Positions 40,263 through 48,927 of a DNA stretch of 64,000 bases are shown piece after piece (the first letter of the stretch is position 1; every line of letters starts with the position of its first letter). The stretch comes from Bacillaceae bacterium Marseille-Q3522 (GTDB taxonomy: Bacteria; Bacillota; Bacilli; Bacillales; Cytobacillaceae). A program made the position numbers and the translations under genes. The stretch is from the NCBI GenBank assembly GCA_017898095.1, contig JAGKQJ010000002.1, positions 1 to 64,000 on the forward strand. Reading direction: 5' to 3'. The notes under the pieces are model-generated. The model did no database searches, was not told where the DNA came from, and saw only the letters and a list, made by a program, of their open reading frames with translations.

Positions 40263-41028
40263 ATGGAATCACCTGAATCGGGTCGACAAATTGATTATCT
40301 TGTTTTAAAGCTAAATAAAAATAAGCTTTTTCTCCCTGATTTTCAACATTGGCTGTCCCAAGCTTCATCCCTTTCGAGACACGGCCGTAAAGTGCCGCAT
40401 CCACCTCTTTTATGTTGCCGTACCACGATTCACTTTTATCCGGATGCTGGATAATAATTGTTTTGCCAAAGCCTTCTTTGTCGCCGATAAAAGTAATAAG
40501 GCCGTCGCTCATTGCGACAACGAGGCTATCGGTACCCGTTTCAATCGTCATTCGCTGGCCGTTCGTTTGAAATTCTTCTAAAATATTTGCGGAAGCAGGC
40601 AGGGAGTACTCCATCTTATCTGCATCAGATTCTTTTTTTTCCGGGGAAAAAGGAAAAAAGGCAAGCGGCTGGCCAAACCTCTCCTCATACCAATCAGCCA
40701 CTTGTGCAAATTGAAAATCCTCTTGCATTACATTCGTGACAAAAACACGTGCCTGTTGAAATTCAGAACCCTGGTCTTTAAAAAGGATCCCTGTTATTAA
40801 CACAAGGCAGACAGAGGCAAGCACTTTAAATATAAACGCATCTCTATGAAATAAAGGATGTTTTCTTTCCGGTGTTTCCCCATCAAGTGAGGTAATTTTA
40901 TCGAAGCCATGTTGTTCTTCCGCTTCGAATTCCATCCAGGGTATTTTTGTTTCGTTTCCAAGCTGGCTTTTTTTTCTTTGCCGATTTCGTTTTTCTATTC
41001 TTTTGCGAAGTTCGTCCTTTCGCGACAT
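40255..41028 (-). CDS. spoIVFA: SpoIVFA, regulator of SpoIVFB
   Basis: This 257-residue membrane protein holds SpoIVFB inactive until signalled by SpoIVB. It has a basic N-terminus, one membrane segment (about 73-92) and a C-terminal M23-like fold (IIIQHPDKSESWYGNI, ALYGRVSKGMKLG) that lacks the full metal-binding set, as known for SpoIVFA. Overlaps spoIVFB. It is linked functionally to bofC at 21.1 kb. Confidence 0.93.
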   Translation of the reverse strand: MSRKDELRKRIEKRNRQRKKSQLGNETKIPWMEFEAEEQHGFDKITSLDGETPERKHPLFHRDAFIFKVLASVCLVLITGILFKDQGSEFQQARVFVTNVMQEDFQFAQVADWYEERFGQPLAFFPFSPEKKESDADKMEYSLPASANILEEFQTNGQRMTIETGTDSLVVAMSDGLITFIGDKEGFGKTIIIQHPDKSESWYGNIKEVDAALYGRVSKGMKLGTANVENQGEKAYFYLALKQDNQFVDPIQVIPFE

Positions 41029-41429
41029 TGCACATACCCCCTGCAGCCTATTTGTACATTTTTATGACTTGTCCCCTGCAAATATGACTTATACAAAATC
41101 GCGATAAAAAAAACGGCGGGCATGGAGAAAAACTGATTTCGTTTAAACAAGCTGAACTTTAGGGATCAGGTAATCGCTCTGCTCCGGCTGATTGAAAAAA
41201 ATCAACTTTCACTTTGTTTAGAGGTGGAGGATAAAACTTTAAAAATATTAAAAGAAGAATTAAAGGTGCATGCCAGGCGGGGATTTGCCCCACCCGGACG
41301 GAAAAGTACGAAACTGCTTAATGAAGTGCATTTTTAAAATAGATTAACGGAAGCAAAGCAAGCAAATGAAAAAATTCTTCGACTATTCATTGGAATTTTG
41401 ATTAAGCGAAAAACGCATCTTCACCAGAT
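41029..41429. other. Non-coding gap with a decayed R2-like repeat
   Basis: No gene is supported in these 401 bases between spoIVFA and minD. At 41163-41245 a degraded R2 copy is recognisable: ATCAGGTAATCGCTCTGCTC, CGGCTGATT, a damaged second hairpin and AGAGGTGGAGGATAAAACTT. The GGCGGGG/CCCCACC inverted repeat near 41276 may be a further hairpin. Confidence 0.5.
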
Positions 41430-42233
41430 TTACTTTGCACCAAAGAACCGTTTAATTTTTGTGAGGACGCCGCCCTTATCCGTATCGAGGGACTGCAGCG
41501 GCACAGATTCACCGAGAATACGGCGGGCAATATTGCGGTAAGCAATTGCTGCTCTGCTATTAGGATTTAATGTGATCGGCTCCCCGCTATTGGATGATTT
41601 AATCACTTCATCATCATCTGCTACAATCCCGATTAAACCGATCGATAAATGTGCTGTTACTTCATCAACATCAAGCATATCCCCGCTTTTCATCATATGA
41701 TTGCGTATCCGGTTAATTACCAACATCGGCGATTCAATATGATCCTCTTTTTCCAGTAAGCCGATGATACGGTCCGCGTCACGAACAGCAGAAGTTTCTG
41801 GTGTGGTAACGACAATCGCTTTATCCGCTCCGGCAACTGCGTTTTTAAAGCCTTGTTCAATTCCGGCCGGACAATCAATAATAATATAATCATAGTCTTG
41901 TTTTAATTCATCTATCAATACTTTCATTTGCTCCGGGGTAACAGCGTTTTTATCCGTTGTTTGCGCAGCGGGAAGCAAGTACAGCATATCATCAAAGCGC
42001 TTATCCTTCACCAACGCCTGGTGTGTTTTGCACCTTTTTTCCACCACATCTACCAGATCATAAATGATACGATTTTCCAGCCCCATTACTACGTCAAGAT
42101 TGCGAAGACCAATATCTGTATCTACTAAACAAACCCGTTTCCCTTGAAGCGCCAACGCTGTGCCGACATTAGCAGAAGTGGTTGTTTTTCCCACACCGCC
42201 TTTTCCGGACGTTATCACAATTGCTTCTCCCAC
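41430..42233 (-). CDS. minD: Septum site-determining ATPase MinD
   Basis: This 267-residue deviant Walker A ATPase recruits MinC to the membrane and prevents polar division. GKGGVGKTTTSANVG is near residue 10, DTDIGLRNLDVVMG near 40, and the C-terminus TKIKRFFGAK is the amphipathic membrane-targeting helix. GTG start; its ribosome site GGAGG lies inside the last minC codons, one base after which the genes meet. Confidence 0.98.
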   Translation of the reverse strand: MGEAIVITSGKGGVGKTTTSANVGTALALQGKRVCLVDTDIGLRNLDVVMGLENRIIYDLVDVVEKRCKTHQALVKDKRFDDMLYLLPAAQTTDKNAVTPEQMKVLIDELKQDYDYIIIDCPAGIEQGFKNAVAGADKAIVVTTPETSAVRDADRIIGLLEKEDHIESPMLVINRIRNHMMKSGDMLDVDEVTAHLSIGLIGIVADDDEVIKSSNSGEPITLNPNSRAAIAYRNIARRILGESVPLQSLDTDKGGVLTKIKRFFGAK

Positions 42234-42234
42234 T

Positions 42235-42897
42235 TTAGAGGCCTCCTTCCAATTTTGTTAAATACGGCCTAAGATGCATTAAAGTTTGCAGCCGGTCAAA
42301 GTTAATTTGTTTATTTTCATTTATGTATGCACATTCCATTTCTTTTTTCACTTCTGCCGGATCATGATCCGGAAAAAATTGCCGGCAGTCGCTGATCCGA
42401 AGCTGCGAAGGTTTCATAATGGAAGCGGCAATCACAGCTTCCTCATTCCCATAATATCCTGCATGTGCAATCCCTTTTAATGCACCCAAAATAAAAATAT
42501 TTCCCCCTGCCCGGACAGTCCCTCCTGGATTTACATCCCCGATTAAAAGCAAATGGCCGGGCACTTCGATAACTTGACCGGAACGAATCATTCTGGCAAT
42601 CGTTGAAATTTTATTTTCAGCTGCGATTTTCTCGGCTTCCTCTCTTGTTATCACATCTGAAAAAATTCCATCTATCAGAAGGTTTTTTTTCTTACTGACA
42701 ATTGCTTTCAGTTCCGCTTCCTGTTCTTTCGTAATATAACGGTTTCCTGTTTGAATCTTTACAGTAATAAACTGCCTCGCATGAGCTGTTTCTGAAAGCT
42801 TCATATTCAATTCATTTATAATCTCTTCAAAGGAACAGTTGTCATTCAGATGGAATGTCAATCCGTCTTTTGTTCCTTTTATGATTACATTCTGCAT
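42235..42897 (-). CDS. minC: Septum site-determining protein MinC
   Basis: This 220-residue FtsZ assembly inhibitor has an N-terminal domain (1-105) and a C-terminal beta-helix with GHLLLIGDVNPGGTVRAGGNIFILGALKGIAHAG (split here) near 120-155. The ATG at 42897 fits GAGGTG; a TTG one codon upstream is possible. In the mreBCD-minCD cluster. Confidence 0.95.
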   Translation of the reverse strand: MQNVIIKGTKDGLTFHLNDNCSFEEIINELNMKLSETAHARQFITVKIQTGNRYITKEQEAELKAIVSKKKNLLIDGIFSDVITREEAEKIAAENKISTIARMIRSGQVIEVPGHLLLIGDVNPGGTVRAGGNIFILGALKGIAHAGYYGNEEAVIAASIMKPSQLRISDCRQFFPDHDPAEVKKEMECAYINENKQINFDRLQTLMHLRPYLTKLEGGL

Positions 42898-42994
42898 CAA
42901 GATGTTCACCTCGTTAGGAAAAACACGATGTCAAACAGAATATACATTTTATTCGACAACGCCTGCATAAAATCCTTTTTTATCGCAACAAAAT

Positions 42995-43513
42995 TTAATC
43001 CTTTCGCAGCTCTTTTGCATAGTTTTCACAAAACTTTTTGATAGGATATGCAACAATAATGATAAAAGCAGTATTTACTATTAGTGTTGGTAAGAGCCGG
43101 ATTTCTGAGAAATAGCTAAAATCCATATTTGTCCGATGGATAAGATAGATTATTTCATATACAGCTAATTCAAGCAATGCTACTGCAAGTAAACTAATGA
43201 ATGAAACGACGACGATATTCGCCTGCAGCACCTTCATGATTTTCACGACTCCGTAGGTCAAAAGCGGAAAAAAACATAAATAGATTCCGATAATTTCAGT
43301 ATAGATGACATCGAATAATAGTCCGAACAAAAAAGCATAGAGAATTCCATGGTTGTTATTCCCGTAAATAGCCAGGAAAATGAGCGCGATCATTAAAAAA
43401 TGCGGCACAATTATCCGCGTACTGCCAAATGCCTCTGCAGAGAAAAGCTCAACAAACACACTTTCCATCATAAAAAAAAGCGCCAGGAAAAGAGGAAGAA
43501 GAAATTTTCTCAT
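42995..43513 (-). CDS. mreD: Rod shape-determining protein MreD
   Basis: This 172-residue protein with five to six membrane segments is part of the elongasome. Overlaps the mreC stop by 4 bp (ATGA). Typical start MRKFLLPLFLALFF. Confidence 0.95.
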   Translation of the reverse strand: MRKFLLPLFLALFFMMESVFVELFSAEAFGSTRIIVPHFLMIALIFLAIYGNNNHGILYAFLFGLLFDVIYTEIIGIYLCFFPLLTYGVVKIMKVLQANIVVVSFISLLAVALLELAVYEIIYLIHRTNMDFSYFSEIRLLPTLIVNTAFIIIVAYPIKKFCENYAKELRKD

Positions 43514-44400
43514 TGTCCTTCCTCCCCACCTTCCGTATTATTATCTTCAGACAAAACCTGTCCGTTTGTTGTTTTTTTCGCAACTATTACATTACGAATC
43601 CCATAAAAATCTGCTTCCGGCTTTACGTGGGCCATTTTTGTCAGTCCGTACTCGGCAGTAACGACATCAACTATTTTCCCAATTAATATTCCCGGAGGAA
43701 AAACACCGCCCATTCCTGAAGTAACAACAGTTTGGTCTTCTTTAATATCGGCATCGGATGGAATTACTTTTAATTGTAAATATCCTGTTTTTTCATCGTA
43801 TCCTTCGATTGTCCCATAATACTCCTGTTCTCCCTGCACAACTGCGGAAACACGATTCGTCGGATCCATCGAACTTAACAGTTGAACGGTAGAGACAAAC
43901 TCCTGGGAATTCTTTATTTTCCCCAACAGACCGCCATTTTCTGATATTACCGCCATATTTGCTTCTACACCGTCTCTTGTCCCTTTATTAATTGTTAATA
44001 TTTCTTGCCAGCGATCAGGATTACGGCGGCTAACCGCGGCCGGCAAAGGATCCAAATCACTTAAACTTTCCGTAATTTCTAACATATCATGTAATTCTTG
44101 GTTTTCTTTTCCAAGACGATAAACATCTGCTTTTGCCTGTGCCAATTCATCTAATCGTGTTTTTAACTGTTTGTTTTCCTCATATGTATTTTGCAAATCA
44201 TGTAGATTCTCAAATACGTCTGCTACATAATGGGCAGGTCTGGAAAAAAGCGATTGTACCCATCCGGTTGTGTCTTTCAAAAATTGTTCCGGTAACGTTA
44301 ATTTTCCCCGTCCGCTTACTGAGAATCCAATCAATGCCACAAGGATAATGATACTGACAAGCAAAATAATCAGGCGTTTGTTCAAAAAGAACTGTGGCAT
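43510..44400 (-). CDS. mreC: Rod shape-determining protein MreC
   Basis: This 296-residue protein has one N-terminal membrane segment (9-28), a coiled coil (about 65-105) and the beta-rich periplasm-like domain with AAVSRRNPDRWQEILTINKG near 120 and GMGGVFPPGILIG near 225. It bridges MreB filaments to penicillin-binding proteins. The ATG has AGAGGTG. Confidence 0.97.
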   Translation of the reverse strand: MPQFFLNKRLIILLVSIIILVALIGFSVSGRGKLTLPEQFLKDTTGWVQSLFSRPAHYVADVFENLHDLQNTYEENKQLKTRLDELAQAKADVYRLGKENQELHDMLEITESLSDLDPLPAAVSRRNPDRWQEILTINKGTRDGVEANMAVISENGGLLGKIKNSQEFVSTVQLLSSMDPTNRVSAVVQGEQEYYGTIEGYDEKTGYLQLKVIPSDADIKEDQTVVTSGMGGVFPPGILIGKIVDVVTAEYGLTKMAHVKPEADFYGIRNVIVAKKTTNGQVLSEDNNTEGGEEGQ

Positions 44401-44473
44401 TCCATTACACCTCTATCCGATATGGTCTCTCCTTCCTCACTAGATCGAGCTGATTTTTACTAGTGAAGTCATT

Positions 44474-44503
44474 TTCTTTGGGAGGAATATTCCTCCCAAA
44501 GAA
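44474..44503 (-). other. Perfect 30 bp palindrome between mreB and mreC
   Basis: Arms TTCTTTGGGAGGAAT and its exact complement meet with no loop, 11 bp after the mreB stop. It has no U-run, so it is more likely an mRNA processing or stability hairpin than a terminator. The two genes need different amounts of protein, which would fit. Confidence 0.7.
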
Positions 44504-44513
44504 TGAACATCTT

Positions 44514-45614
<1,101 letters not shown>

Positions 45615-45700
45615 TTAATAGATGACGATGTTTTTTTAAAAAAACCATCTGCAAAAATCATAAGCTTAATTATATCGCAACGTCAAATAAAATCATAGTG

Positions 45701-45937
45701 TCATAAATAACCTTTTTCCTTTAAACTAACAAATTTCTTCTCACCAATGATTAAATGATCCAAAAGTTCGATGCCGATTATTTTCCCGCATTCATTTAAA
45801 CGCTTTGTAACTTCAACATCTTCCCGGCTTGGAGTCGGATCTCCGGATGGATGATTATGGAAACAAATGATAGAAGCAGCTGAACGCCGGAATGCTTCTT
45901 TAAAAACTTCCCTTGGATGGACGATACTGGAATTGAA
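45701..45937 (-). pseudogene. radC: radC 3' fragment, cut by prophage insertion
   Basis: Translation on the minus strand up to TGA 45701 gives about 79 residues matching the RadC C-terminus. It includes [18 protein letters not shown], the JAMM metalloprotein motif [14 protein letters not shown] and the end [20 protein letters not shown]. Family similarity stops at FNSS (45937); three codons further upstream the frame carries unrelated residues and soon a TAG. There is no start codon, so the fragment is silent while the prophage is present. The N-terminal part should lie beyond the other prophage end. Confidence 0.9.
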
Positions 45938-46040
45938 TTTTGTCTTGTACTAAAAGATACACCGTAGCATAATATCGTTTATTTAAGACAACTTTTAAAA
46001 ATTAATGGCACAATATCGCTCGGTTTTATACGGGTAAAAT
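45938..46040. other. Chromosome-prophage junction (att region)
   Basis: RadC coding similarity ends at 45937, and the next bases (TTTTGTCTTGTACTAAAAG) belong to no recognised gene. The att core must lie near this point but cannot be defined without the other junction or an uninterrupted radC. Confidence 0.65.
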
Positions 46041-46165
46041 CGGCTTGTTTGTCACTTTTATGTCACCGGGTGTCGCTCGTAATTATTTTGATGTCACCCG
46101 TTATTTTTTCTTACGCATCAATAAAATATGCGAGTATCTACTACTATAATAAGGAGCGAATAAAA

Positions 46166-46342
46166 ATGAAAAAAGACATCACTCACCACATCGCCTTCTA
46201 CGTCCGCAAAGTTGCAGAACGAGGATCCGTGCATCCGTCGAAGGTTTTGCCTCGGCGATATAAGTACCGGGGAGATCGGCTGAAACTGTATAAGAAGTTA
46301 CTGCATGCGGCGATTGTGGAATCCGGATATAAAGTAAAATAA
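46166..46342 (+). CDS. Small basic prophage protein
   Basis: This 58-residue lysine- and arginine-rich protein (MKKDITHHIAFYVRKVAERG) follows the strong site AAGGAG and a TATAAT hexamer. It is the first gene inside the prophage end. No family recognised; the charge suggests nucleic acid binding. A terminator follows at 46352. Confidence 0.6.
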   Translation: MKKDITHHIAFYVRKVAERGSVHPSKVLPRRYKYRGDRLKLYKKLLHAAIVESGYKVK

Positions 46343-46351
46343 TTTTTTGAA

Positions 46352-46378
46352 AGAGTCAACTTTATCGTTGGCTCTTTT
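46352..46378 (+). terminator. Terminator after first prophage gene
   Basis: AAAGAGTCAAC and GTTGGCTCTTT pair around TTTATC, with T-rich sequence on the plus strand. A TATAAT hexamer directly follows and may belong to the next gene's promoter. Confidence 0.75.
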
Positions 46379-46416
46379 GCTATAATATAGGTAAAAAGTC
46401 ATTGGAGATGGTCAGA

Positions 46417-47040
46417 TTGAAAATTTTAAAACAGAAACGGTTTGCCATACCGATTGCCATTATCCTTGTATTGCTGATCTACGGGACGGGCTACAACGGA
46501 GGATATGACAAGGGATATGCGGAGAAGACAGCAAAAATCGAGGATGAAACGATTACATACGGTGAATTAGTTGAAAAAGTGAATACGACACAAACGGAGT
46601 ACGACAACAAGATGCAGCAGCTGCAGGAACAATACGCAGATCGTAAAGCAGAAATGGAAGAAGCAGCAGCTCTTGCCGATCAGAAAGATCAACTTACAGA
46701 CGACCTGATAAAATCGCAGTCTGATTTAAACGCAGTAAATTCTGATTTGGAAGCAGCAAGGGCAGAACTTGCAAGCGTGCAAGGACAAATCATCGAAAAG
46801 AAAGAAGCACCTATCCAATTAAGCGCAGGCATTTTTTACGCCGCAAAAGATTTCCCGGTAGGTCGATATAAAGCGGTACCAGTTGGAGAAGGAAGTAATT
46901 TTGTTGTTCGCGACGCGGAAGGATATCTTATAGTGAATACCGTCCTAGGGGAAAACGGCGAACCAGAATATATTTTTGATGTGCCGCTAGGCGGTGTGAT
47001 CGACACAAGAACAGCCGTAAAACTTATCCCGGTAGAATAA
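46417..47040 (+). CDS. Membrane-anchored coiled-coil prophage protein
   Basis: This protein of about 207 residues has a basic N-terminus, one membrane segment (about 8-25), a long charged coiled coil (about 40-130), and a C-terminal beta-rich domain. The C-terminal domain contains LSAGIFYAAKDFPVGRYKAV and GSNFVVRDAEGY. That domain resembles repeats found in surface lipoproteins and phage proteins of Firmicutes (pattern AGxYxVGxDxPxGxY). TTG 46417 is preferred by the GGAGATGG site; TTG 46402 is also in frame. It would be displayed outside the membrane. Being in the accessory segment, it may alter the lysogen's surface, for example superinfection exclusion; this is inference. Confidence 0.65.
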   Translation: MKILKQKRFAIPIAIILVLLIYGTGYNGGYDKGYAEKTAKIEDETITYGELVEKVNTTQTEYDNKMQQLQEQYADRKAEMEEAAALADQKDQLTDDLIKSQSDLNAVNSDLEAARAELASVQGQIIEKKEAPIQLSAGIFYAAKDFPVGRYKAVPVGEGSNFVVRDAEGYLIVNTVLGENGEPEYIFDVPLGGVIDTRTAVKLIPVE

Positions 47041-47051
47041 GCCGTCTCTTT

Positions 47052-47270
47052 TCACGAGGCGGTTTTTCTAGTACGTACCAGGTCGATCGATAGAACATTT
47101 TCTATCTTAAAAATACGCTGTTGCCTGCGCGAATAACAGTAAGCTGTAAAAGAATCATTCCCAATAGATTGTACTTTTATTTTTCGCTGGCTCAGTCTTC
47201 CCTTTTTATCTAAGTAGATCATCTCTAATATCGTTCCGTTAAGCAAAGCTTTTTTAAGTAAGCCTATCAT
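47052..47270 (-). CDS. Small WYL-like prophage protein
   Basis: This 72-residue protein starts MIGLLKKALLNGTILEMIYLD. Its end, FTAYCYSRRQQRIFKIENVLSID, reads like the core of a WYL ligand-sensing domain without any DNA-binding part. ATG 47270 follows AAGGGAGG; the frame is open to 47294. It diverges from the 47374 gene, with two LexA-like boxes between them. Confidence 0.65.
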   Translation of the reverse strand: MIGLLKKALLNGTILEMIYLDKKGRLSQRKIKVQSIGNDSFTAYCYSRRQQRIFKIENVLSIDLVRTRKTAS

Positions 47271-47300
47271 CGTTTGAACCTCCCTTATCTCCATCTTACA

Positions 47301-47343
47301 CGAACGGATATTCTATTTCAAGTAGAAAACGAACAAATATTCG
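47301..47343. promoter_or_regulatory. Two LexA-like boxes in a divergent promoter region
   Basis: CGAACAAATATTCG (47330-47343) differs from the Bacillus LexA box CGAACNNNNGTTCG by one base, and CGAACGGATATTCT (47301-47314) by two. The first abuts the TATAAT (47346) of the rightward gene. Both lie between the starts of two divergent prophage genes. Confidence 0.6.
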
Positions 47344-47373
47344 TATATAATAAATAAAAAGGAGTTGATCGAC

Positions 47374-47733
47374 ATGGATCCATTTTCTGAAGAAAATATG
47401 GACATCTTTTGCAAATCAATCTATCTACCGATGCTTTTGACGTTGTTTGAACGCGATAAAAAGACGTTCGAACGGTCCGGTGTAAAGTTGCCGGAAGCAT
47501 ACGTAAACACGATAGAGATCGTGATGAAAGCTATACAGAAGGATTTACGTGAGATCAAAAGCCACATGTACAAAAATCAGATGAAAGTACATTTTGTAGG
47601 ACGTGACGATAATTTTTCACATTATATATTTTATCATGGCCGCCGTGAGGAAGATCATCACTTTTGGCATAGTCGGATGCGGAATGCGTGCATGGAGTTG
47701 ATGAAGGAGTATCTAAAAGTTTCTAAAAATTAA
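47374..47733 (+). CDS. Conserved small prophage protein, LexA-box promoter
   Basis: This 119-residue, probably all-helical protein (MDPFSEENMDIFCKSIYLPMLLT) has an acidic start and a basic middle. I recall similar proteins as uncharacterised in Bacillus mobile elements, but no function is known to me. ATG 47374 fits AAAGGAG. The upstream operator suggests expression on DNA damage. Confidence 0.65.
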   Translation: MDPFSEENMDIFCKSIYLPMLLTLFERDKKTFERSGVKLPEAYVNTIEIVMKAIQKDLREIKSHMYKNQMKVHFVGRDDNFSHYIFYHGRREEDHHFWHSRMRNACMELMKEYLKVSKN

Positions 47734-47744
47734 TTTTTCGGAAC

Positions 47745-47830
47745 GAAAACCGCTTTTATCGTTACGAAACTTTCAATTTTCGTTACAAATGACGCCATTT
47801 CCGTTACCGAAAACGCTATTTTCGTGATTT
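47745..47830. repeat. CGTTAC-type motif cluster
   Basis: CGTTACGAAA, CGTTACAAAT and CGTTACCGAAA occur within 60 bp at about 47760-47810, with related ACGAAAAC and TTTTCGT half-motifs on both sides. It lies just upstream of the 36-codon ORF. The arrangement could be a set of operators or iterons; nothing binds them by known rule. Confidence 0.45.
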
Positions 47831-47876
47831 TACGCTTCCTACCCTTCCAAGCTAAAATAATCACGGAGGCGATAAC

Positions 47877-47987
47877 ATGGGAAAAGTGCTGCACGATCTA
47901 TTGCTTAATGCGCTTGATCGCGGTGTTCCGTTTGAAAAATTGAAAGAGTATATTAACCAAAAGAAGCCCTGCTTAAAAAATAAGTAG
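47877..47987 (+). CDS. 36-residue SinI-like ORF
   Basis: MGKVLHDLLLNALDRGVPF... is encoded behind the ribosome site CACGGAGG. The pattern of a short amphipathic helix, LNALDRGVPFEKLKEYINQKK, resembles the dimerisation helices of the SinI anti-repressor (A...G...EEIR.FL). The last codons overlap a terminator stem. Similarity is short, so the call is tentative. Confidence 0.5.
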   Translation: MGKVLHDLLLNALDRGVPFEKLKEYINQKKPCLKNK

Positions 47988-47999
47988 GGGCTTTTTAAA
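47965..47999 (+). terminator. Terminator overlapping the 36-codon ORF
   Basis: AAGCCCTGCTTA pairs with TAAGTAGGGGCTT, followed by TTTT. The first arm lies within the ORF's last codons. Confidence 0.8.
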
Positions 48000-48028
48000 A
48001 CTTTACAATATGTTCGTACTTTGTTCGG

Positions 48029-48057
48029 TTTACAAGTATCAACTTATATACTATAAT
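48029..48057 (+). promoter_or_regulatory. Sigma-A promoter of the three-gene accessory cassette
   Basis: TTTACA, 17 bp, TATAAT, 35 bp upstream of the 48092 gene. Two GTTCG half-sites (48013, 48023) just upstream resemble LexA half-boxes but do not form a full box. Confidence 0.75.
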
Positions 48058-48091
48058 AGAGACATAATAAAGAAACGGGAGGAAAACAAAA

Positions 48092-48463
48092 ATGAAAAAG
48101 GAAATGGTAATGAAAAGAGCTTGGAAGATCGCAAAGGACGCGCATAAAAAGTTCGGTGGGAAGGTAACGCAATACTTATCCGGTGCTTTAAAATTAGCTT
48201 GGGCAGAAATAAAAGACTTGGAAAAGGTTGTTACGTTAGATCAGATCAAAATAGCATTAGCCGAAAACGGCAGGTTCACTGTAAACGAGTGGAAAAAGTA
48301 CGGCAAGCATCGTCTTTATATTACTTCTTATACTGGTGGAGGTTGGAAGAGAGATACTTCTTTCTTCGAAATTGTCGGCGGTAAAATTGTTGGAAAATCT
48401 AGCAGTATGATCGATTATGCTAGAGATGTATTTTACAAATACGAAGGTTATCGTTTAGCCTAA
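48092..48463 (+). CDS. Prophage accessory protein, cassette gene 1
   Basis: This 123-residue protein has an N-terminal helical segment MKRAWKIAKDAHKKFGGKVTQYL-type (about residues 7-35, followed by ALKLAWAE) that I associate with many uncharacterised phage proteins. A beta-rich C-terminal half (YITSYTGGGWKRDTSFFEIV) follows. GGGAGG precedes it. It heads a probable operon with 48481 and 48924 under a good promoter. Function unknown. Confidence 0.7.
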   Translation: MKKEMVMKRAWKIAKDAHKKFGGKVTQYLSGALKLAWAEIKDLEKVVTLDQIKIALAENGRFTVNEWKKYGKHRLYITSYTGGGWKRDTSFFEIVGGKIVGKSSSMIDYARDVFYKYEGYRLA

Positions 48464-48480
48464 AAGGAGGGAATTTAATA

Positions 48481-48927
48481 ATGGATAAGCAGGAATTTGT
48501 AAATAACATACTTACAAGACGAGAAGCCGAGCAGTTAATCGGAACATCTTCGCAAAATTTTACCAAAACTTATTTAAAAACTGGCCGGCTAAAACCGGTA
48601 AAAGAACATGGAAACGGTCCAGGAAAAGTACAACTATTTTGGAAAGGGGATATTTTAAAGATGCAATTCATTAAAGAATTGGAAGAATTAAAAGGAAAAG
48701 AAGTTACACTTTTAGATTTAGATAATGCCCTGCAACCCGCAGCAGAAAGCACTAGTATTTTCGAATACGGTAAAACTGATTGGGAGAACTGGAAGGACGG
48801 AAACAAAGCCGCTTTTTCGTACAAAATAGAGGAAGATGCCGATATAAATGTCTGGTTTGAAATAATTACAGACAATGGTATCTCTGGTGATACGGTTGTA
48901 AAAGTGCTAGGTTGGGAACAGCTATGA
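48481..48927 (+). CDS. HTH-like DNA-binding protein, cassette gene 2
   Basis: The 148-residue protein begins with LTRREAEQLIGTSSQNFTKT, then KTGRLKPVKEHG, a helix-turn-helix followed by a wing-like strand as in MerR or excisionase folds. A helical linker (60-85) and an acidic C-terminal half follow. AAAGGAGGG precedes ATG. Its stop overlaps the next start (ATGA), so it is translationally coupled to the repeat protein. Possibly a regulator or partner of it. Confidence 0.65.
   Translation: MDKQEFVNNILTRREAEQLIGTSSQNFTKTYLKTGRLKPVKEHGNGPGKVQLFWKGDILKMQFIKELEELKGKEVTLLDLDNALQPAAESTSIFEYGKTDWENWKDGNKAAFSYKIEEDADINVWFEIITDNGISGDTVVKVLGWEQL

Noticed and set aside
40255-41028. SpoIVFA as an active M23 endopeptidase
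   Set aside because: The fold is recognisable but the usual HxxxD and HxH metal ligands are not present, as in known SpoIVFA.
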